Below, piece by piece: positions 5,844 through 9,189 of a stretch of DNA of 9,189 nt. Position 1 is the first letter of the stretch. Every line of letters starts with the position of its first letter. The notes beneath the pieces were generated by a model. That model made no database searches and was not told the origin of the DNA. It saw nothing but the letters and a program-made list of their open reading frames with translations. Source of the DNA: Pontimonas sp. (lineage in GTDB: Bacteria > Actinomycetota > Actinomycetes > Actinomycetales > Microbacteriaceae); the NCBI GenBank assembly GCA_021741945.1, contig JAIOWV010000047.1:1-9189 (forward strand). Reading direction: 5' to 3'. The position numbers and the translations under genes are program-made.

Positions 5844-6421
5844 GAGGCACTCTCTTCCTCGAGGCTCTCGAAGAGGCCCCCTGGCGGCGTAATCTCCACC
5901 ACCCCGGCGTCGCTGTCAACGCGCGGCACGAAAGCCTTCACAAAGGGCAATAAGACTTCGGAATCACCGGTATCAATCACCAGCAGGTCCTGAGCGGGGA
6001 AGTGCTCCACGCGGACAACAACCCCCACCTGCGCACCATCACGCAGAACCCGCAAACCCACCAGTTGATGGTCAAACCAGGCGTCGTCTTCGGTCGGGCG
6101 AACCTCGGGGTCATGCTCCACCCACAGAATTGCCTTCACCAGCGTTTCGGCGGCGGTGCGGTCCTCAACGCCCTCAAAGAATGCGACGGGGCTGCTGTTC
6201 ACCTCGCGAACACTCGTCAAAGTCAGTGTTTTCCCAAACCAGGGAGATTCGGTCGGAACCTGGAGAGTAAACCTTGCGCCTGGCTTAAACCGCAGTTCCG
6301 GGTCGTCCGTGTAAAGCTCAAGGCGCAGACCGCCTTTGAGTCCATGCGCCTTGACCAAGCGTGCAACGCGCAGTTCAACCCGCTCCGGGCGCGGCGCAGT
6401 GGACGAGGCGTCCGGAGACAT
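5840..6421 (-). CDS. rimM: Ribosome maturation factor RimM
   Basis: A 193-residue RimM, which binds S19 and helps mature the 3' (head) domain of the 30S subunit. The N-terminal RimM domain starts at about residue 15 with VELRVARLVKAHGLKGGLRL and continues through ELRFKPGARFTL and SPVAFFEGVEDRTAAETLVKA. The C-terminal PRC-barrel domain includes DAWFDHQLVGLRVL, GVVVRVEHFPAQDLLVI and EVLLPFVKAFVPRVDSDAGVVEITPPGGL. Length is near the family norm, with a short acidic Ser/Glu tail. ATG 6421 overlaps the KH protein's TGA by one base (TGATG), and its own TGA overlaps trmD, so the three genes form a tightly coupled translation unit. Confidence 0.95.
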   Translation of the reverse strand: MSPDASSTAPRPERVELRVARLVKAHGLKGGLRLELYTDDPELRFKPGARFTLQVPTESPWFGKTLTLTSVREVNSSPVAFFEGVEDRTAAETLVKAILWVEHDPEVRPTEDDAWFDHQLVGLRVLRDGAQVGVVVRVEHFPAQDLLVIDTGDSEVLLPFVKAFVPRVDSDAGVVEITPPGGLFESLEEESAS

Positions 6422-6657
6422 CAGGAGTCGGTGTCGACCACGTCAACCCGCACTCGCCGACCATCGGCAAGAGCGTTGACGACGGTGCGAAGTGCTTTGG
6501 CGGTGCGGCCAGAGCGGCCAATCACACGCCCCAGGTCCTCTGGGTGAACGCGAACCTCGAGGAGTTCCCCTCGAGGAGTGTCTACGAGCGTGACACTGAC
6601 CTCGTCCGGGTGATCAACAATCTCCCGGACGAGGTGATTCAGTGCACGATCAAGCAT
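6421..6657 (-). CDS. khpA: KH-domain RNA-binding protein (KhpA family)
   Basis: A 78-residue protein that is essentially one KH domain. It starts MLDRALNHLVREIVDHPDEV and carries GRVIGRSGRTAKALRTVVNA, in which GRSG is the G-x-x-G loop that grips single-stranded RNA. KhpA proteins are small RNA chaperones; in several Gram-positive bacteria KhpA pairs with KhpB (Jag) and affects cell division and envelope genes. Position between rpsP and rimM is the conserved site for this gene. It starts at ATG 6657, two bases after the rpsP stop, and its TGA overlaps the rimM ATG. No partner protein is encoded in the window. Family assignment is strong; the cellular role in this organism is inferred. Confidence 0.93.
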   Translation of the reverse strand: MLDRALNHLVREIVDHPDEVSVTLVDTPRGELLEVRVHPEDLGRVIGRSGRTAKALRTVVNALADGRRVRVDVVDTDS

Positions 6658-6659
6658 TA

Positions 6660-7295
6660 CTACTCAGCCGGCTTTGTCTCGGCGTCGTCGGCAGGAGCCT
6701 CGTCAGCGGCTTCCTCGACGGGAGCTTCTTCGACGGGAGGTTCCTCAGCTGCTGCAGGTGCTTCTTCGGCTACTGCGTCCTCTGCGGGCGCCTCCGCGGC
6801 TGCTTCCTCGACAGCTACTTCCTCAGCAGCAGGTGCCTCGGCTGCAGGAGTCTCGTCAGCAACAGGGGCGTCAGCAACGACATCCTCAGCGGAAGCGGCG
6901 TCTTCGACGGGGGCGGCCACGGGGGCTTCCTCAACGGGAGCCTTGACCACCTTCGGGCGAAGGACTGGCTTCTTTTTGCTGTCAGCCTTGAATTCTGCTT
7001 TGGGCTCTGCCACCGCAACGGTGTTCTTGGCGCCCTTTTCACCCTTGAAGGTGCCCCAGTCGCCGGTGAGCTTGAGGAGCGCGCGAACCTGCTCGGTGGG
7101 CTGAGCGCCAACGCTAAGCCAGTACTGAGCTCGGTCAGAGCTGACCTCGATCACCGAGGGGTTCTCGGTGGGGTGGTACTTACCAATTTCTTCAATGACG
7201 CGTCCATCGCGCTTGGTGCGCGAGTCGGCAACGACGATGCGGTAGTAGGGGGCACGGATTTTTCCCATGCGCTTCAAACGAATTTTTACAGCCAC
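6660..7295 (-). CDS. rpsP: 30S ribosomal protein S16 with long acidic Ala/Glu-rich tail
   Basis: The first 85 or so residues are a standard S16: MAVKIRLKRMGKIRAPYYRI, VVADSRTKRDGRVIEEIGKY, then TENPSVIEVSSDRAQYWLSVGAQPTEQV and LLKLTGDWGTFKG. A basic linker (about 84-118, KGEKGAK and KADSKKKPVLRPKVVK) follows. Residues 121-211 are low-complexity Ala, Glu, Asp, Pro and Val with recurrent EEAP and VEEA units and no Lys or Arg until K208. Short A/E tails on S16 are usual in actinobacteria; this one makes the protein 211 residues against about 80-90 for the core. GTG 7295 is the start, with GGAGA a few bases upstream. khpA follows after 2 bases. The coding call is certain; the role of the tail is unknown. 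Confidence 0.96.
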   Translation of the reverse strand: MAVKIRLKRMGKIRAPYYRIVVADSRTKRDGRVIEEIGKYHPTENPSVIEVSSDRAQYWLSVGAQPTEQVRALLKLTGDWGTFKGEKGAKNTVAVAEPKAEFKADSKKKPVLRPKVVKAPVEEAPVAAPVEDAASAEDVVADAPVADETPAAEAPAAEEVAVEEAAAEAPAEDAVAEEAPAAAEEPPVEEAPVEEAADEAPADDAETKPAE

Positions 7296-7465
7296 GTTTC
7301 TCCAGGTAGATAAGTCGTAAACAACCGACGATTACGTGGGGGCACAATCGTCTGGACGTCTTGGTGGGGAGTCCCACGCCTGATAGAGGGTCGGGCGGGA
7401 GTGCTCCAGCGCCCTATTCTGTCAGATTTTTTGCAATCCTGGACACACGGGGGCGCCCCATCCTC
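7296..7465 (-). promoter_or_regulatory. Structured spacer between ffh and rpsP (likely rpsP leader and ffh 3' end)
   Basis: Three inverted repeats lie in these 170 bases. GACGATT (7327-7333) pairs with AATCGTC (7346-7352) and is continued by GTG/CAC around a GGGG loop; it would sit about 30-60 bases before the rpsP start. GTGGG (7364-7368) pairs with CCCAC (7373-7377). GGGCGGGA (7393-7400) pairs with TCC (7405-7407) plus CGCCC (7410-7414) with a 2-base bulge. A 10-base palindrome GGGGCGCCCC lies at 7450-7459 near the ffh stop. No convincing -35/-10 pair for rpsP was found. The GGAG at the rpsP end is its ribosome site. Confidence 0.4.
7393..7414 (-). terminator. GC-rich hairpin downstream of ffh, candidate terminator
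   Basis: On the minus strand GGGCG-ct-GGA pairs with TCC-CGCCC around a 4-base loop, beginning about 50 bases after the ffh stop. An A-run (minus strand, about 7427-7432) lies upstream and there is no T-run after it. GC-rich hairpins without a U-tract are common candidates in high-GC bacteria, but termination here is inferred. Alternatively it is part of the rpsP leader. Confidence 0.3.
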
Positions 7466-8962
7466 TTAGCTCTCGCCAGAGGGCACGCCCAGGCCAAAAC
7501 TCGAGCCTTGGCCACTACCCCCACTCGCCAGGCCTAAGGCTTCAGCGGCGCGTTTGGCGGGGTTGCCGGAGCGCGACCCCGCCTTCTTCTTTGGCGTCTT
7601 TTTGCCCTTACCCCCACCGCCCCCACTCGGGCCCATACCGGGGATCTGGGGAACGCCGCCCTTGGCGACCGTTTTCATCATTTTTGCCGCCTGTTCGAAG
7701 CGTGTGACCAACTGGTTGACATCGGTCACCGTCATGCCTGAGCCCTTGGCGATTCGCATGCGCCTCGAACCATTCAACAGCTTGGGGTTAATCCGCTCAG
7801 CGCGAGTCATCGACTGGATGATGGCCTCGGTGCGACCGAGTTCCTTCTCATCGATATTGTCGATCTGCTCCTGCATTCCCCGGGCTCCCGGAAGCATGCC
7901 GAGCATCGAGCCGAGCGAGCCCATCTTCTTGATCTGCTGAAGCTGGCCCAAGAAATCATTGAGGGTGAAGGTATCGGAGAGAAACTTGGCTTCGAGCTCC
8001 TTGGTTTGTTCTTGATCAAAGGTTTTTTGAGCCGTTTCAATGAGCGAGAGGATGTCACCGAGGTCAAGAATTCGACTGGCCATCCGGTCGGGGTGAAAAA
8101 CTTCGAAATCATCGAGTTTTTCACCCGTTGAGGCAAACAGGATCGGCCGGCCAGTCACGCCGGTCACACTCAGTGCCGCACCACCCTTGGCATCGCCATC
8201 AAGTTTGGTGAGAACCACGCCGGTGAAATCAACGCCCTGGGAGAAGGCCTGGGCGGTCGTGACGGCGTCTTGACCAATCATGGAATCAATCACAAAGAGC
8301 ACCTCATCGGGTGAGGTGACCTTGCGAATCTTGGCAGCCTGATTCATCATGTCCGCATCAACGCCGAGTCGGCCCGCGGTGTCGATAATCACGACATCGT
8401 GATTCTTGTGTGTGGCGTAGGCAACTCCTGCCCGCGCGACGGCGACAGGGTCACCAACGCCATCGCCTGGCTCTGGGGCAAAAAACGCGACCCCCGCCTG
8501 ATCTGCCATAACACCGAGCTGTTTCACAGCACCCGGTCTTTGTAGATCACAGGCGACCAAGACCGGGGTGTGGCCCTCGGCGCGCAACCACTTGGAGAGC
8601 TTCCCCGCAAGCGTTGTCTTACCGGAACCTTGCAAACCCGCCAGCATGATGACTGTGGGGGGCTTCTTGGCAAAACTGAGCGAGCGGGTCTCTCCACCGA
8701 GAATCGCAATCAGCTCATCGTTGACAATGGAGACCACCTGCTGGGCAGGATTGAGCGCCTTGTTGACATCGTCCGAGAGCGCGCGCTCACGGACTTTCTG
8801 GGTGAAGGACTTCACCACCTCGAGTGCGACATCGGATTCAAGTAGCGCGCGCCTAATGTCGCGCACCGTTCCATCGACATCCGCGGGAGAAAGCTTGCCC
8901 TTTTGACGAAGAGACTTAAAAGTCTCCATCAACCTCTCGGACAGGGAACTAAAGGCCACCAT
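7466..8962 (-). CDS. ffh: Signal recognition particle protein Ffh (SRP54)
   Basis: A 498-residue GTPase that binds 4.5S/SRP RNA and signal sequences of nascent chains and docks with FtsY. The N domain (1-95) begins MVAFSSLSERLMETFKSLRQ. The G domain has GLQGSGKTT (109-117, P-loop), DLQRPGAVKQL (139-149), DTAGR (194-198) and TKLDGD (252-257). The Met-rich M domain (about 310-430) has LQQIKKMGSLGSMLGMLPG and the RNA-binding GSRRMRIAKGSG (398-409). A Gly/Lys-rich low-complexity tail (about 445-498) follows. ATG 8962 is chosen because homologues begin at this MxxFxSLSERL; a frame open to 8998 would add 12 unrelated residues. No Shine-Dalgarno sequence is seen; a TAGTCT -10 just upstream suggests a leaderless message. 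Confidence 0.96.
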   Translation of the reverse strand: MVAFSSLSERLMETFKSLRQKGKLSPADVDGTVRDIRRALLESDVALEVVKSFTQKVRERALSDDVNKALNPAQQVVSIVNDELIAILGGETRSLSFAKKPPTVIMLAGLQGSGKTTLAGKLSKWLRAEGHTPVLVACDLQRPGAVKQLGVMADQAGVAFFAPEPGDGVGDPVAVARAGVAYATHKNHDVVIIDTAGRLGVDADMMNQAAKIRKVTSPDEVLFVIDSMIGQDAVTTAQAFSQGVDFTGVVLTKLDGDAKGGAALSVTGVTGRPILFASTGEKLDDFEVFHPDRMASRILDLGDILSLIETAQKTFDQEQTKELEAKFLSDTFTLNDFLGQLQQIKKMGSLGSMLGMLPGARGMQEQIDNIDEKELGRTEAIIQSMTRAERINPKLLNGSRRMRIAKGSGMTVTDVNQLVTRFEQAAKMMKTVAKGGVPQIPGMGPSGGGGGKGKKTPKKKAGSRSGNPAKRAAEALGLASGGSGQGSSFGLGVPSGES

Positions 8963-8970
8963 GGAGCACA

Positions 8971-8998
8971 AGACTACTCGAGAAAGCCAGGGCGCCAA
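8971..8998 (-). promoter_or_regulatory. Candidate leaderless promoter of ffh
   Basis: On the minus strand TTGGCG (8993-8998) and TAGTCT (8971-8976) are separated by 16 bases, a reasonable -35/-10 pair. Only 8 bases lie between the -10 and the ffh ATG, so the predicted transcript would begin at or next to the start codon. This agrees with the lack of a ribosome binding site. Confidence 0.38.
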
Positions 8999-9017
8999 GG
9001 AACGGGTCAGGACCTTC

Positions 9018-9023
9018 TAGGCT
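9018..9023 (+). promoter_or_regulatory. Candidate -10 element of the gamma-carbonic-anhydrase-like gene
   Basis: TAGGCT fits the TAnnnT pattern and ends exactly 6 bases before ATG 9030, so transcription would be expected to start at the A of the start codon. No good -35 is seen in the expected place, and no Shine-Dalgarno sequence precedes the gene. Confidence 0.3.
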
Positions 9024-9029
9024 TGGCTT

Positions 9030-9189
9030 ATGCCTCTCTTTAGCTTCGCTGAGCACTCGCCTCTCGTTGCCGATGACGCGTTCATTGCACCACACGCGAC
9101 GCTGGTTGGTCAGGTCACCGTGCAGGCTGGCGCCGTGGTCATGTTTGGCGCAACACTGCGAGCTGATCGGGCCGCGATTGATCTCGGTG
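9030..9189 (+). CDS. Gamma-carbonic-anhydrase-like hexapeptide-repeat protein, partial
   Basis: An open frame from ATG 9030 runs off the right edge; 53 residues are visible. It starts MPLFSFAEHSPLVADDAFIA and shows left-handed beta-helix hexapeptide rungs: FIAPHATLVGQVTVQAGA, then VVMFGATLRADRAAIDLG. The order F-I-A-P-x-A-x-x-x-G-x-V-x-V, then V-x-x-F-G-x-x-L-R-x-D, is that of the gamma-carbonic anhydrase/YrdA/PaaY group of trimeric proteins, in which the Arg and Asp after the G-x-x-L stretch are conserved. The zinc-binding histidines would lie beyond the window, so activity cannot be judged. It is divergent from ffh, with 67 bases between the two start codons. Confidence 0.82.
   Translation, partial: MPLFSFAEHSPLVADDAFIAPHATLVGQVTVQAGAVVMFGATLRADRAAIDLG

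Noticed and set aside
6674..6946. Repetitive DNA in this region as a CRISPR or tandem-repeat array
   Set aside because: The repetition comes from Ala, Glu and Pro codons of the S16 tail; there are no regular repeat-spacer units.
6361..7104. Long plus-strand open frame (247 residues, Ser/Ala/Gly-rich) opposite rpsP, khpA and rimM
   Set aside because: Its composition is the mirror of the GC-rich Ala/Glu codons of the S16 tail; it has no recognisable domain and overlaps three certain genes.
7425..7432. Plus-strand T-run after a GC hairpin, resembling a rho-independent terminator
   Set aside because: The T-run begins about 10 bases after the stem, and no plus-strand gene precedes it.

Overview
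The window looks like chromosome from a high-GC actinobacterium, most likely Microbacteriaceae or a close relative. The evidence is the gene order (ffh, rpsP, KH protein, rimM, trmD, rplS, lepB, rnhB, DUF2469, dprA on one strand), the actinobacteria-specific DUF2469 protein, the Ala/Glu-rich C-terminal tail on ribosomal protein S16, and frequent GTG starts. I ran no database search, so the family-level placement is inference.

Layout, left to right. Positions 1-371 (minus) hold the N-terminal part of a calcineurin-like metallophosphoesterase that runs off the left edge. Then, all on the minus strand: dprA (375-1319), a DUF2469 protein (1406-1729), rnhB (1764 to a disputed start), lepB (2390-3124) and rplS (3209-3556). 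At 3557-3769 there is a 213-base divergent control region with a cluster of TGTGGCA-like repeats. On the plus strand follow a TetR/AcrR regulator (3770-4399) and a type I methionine aminopeptidase (4399-5166), coupled through overlapping stop and start codons. The minus strand resumes with trmD (5163-5843), rimM (5840-6421), a KhpA-type KH protein (6421-6657) and rpsP (6660-7295), all tightly packed. A 170-base structured spacer separates these from ffh (7466-8962). At the right edge a gamma-carbonic-anhydrase-like hexapeptide protein starts divergently (9030 onward, plus) and is cut by the window end.

How the genes work together: most of the minus-strand genes serve translation and protein export. 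S16 and L19 are ribosomal proteins, RimM matures the 30S subunit, TrmD methylates tRNA G37, the KH protein binds RNA, Ffh targets nascent membrane and secreted proteins, and LepB removes their signal peptides. RnhB and DprA act on nucleic acids. The inserted methionine aminopeptidase also acts on nascent chains, so the insertion fits the theme even though it breaks the operon.

No mobile element, CRISPR array, tRNA or rRNA was seen, and no clearly new multi-gene system. The points most worth a second look are the reverse-oriented tetR-map pair that splits trmD from rplS, the repeat cluster in front of it, a Glu at the catalytic Asp169 position of TrmD, the long acidic S16 tail, a DprA without its C-terminal domain where yraN and comM are usually found, and an rnhB gene whose conserved N-terminus has no ordinary start codon nearby.
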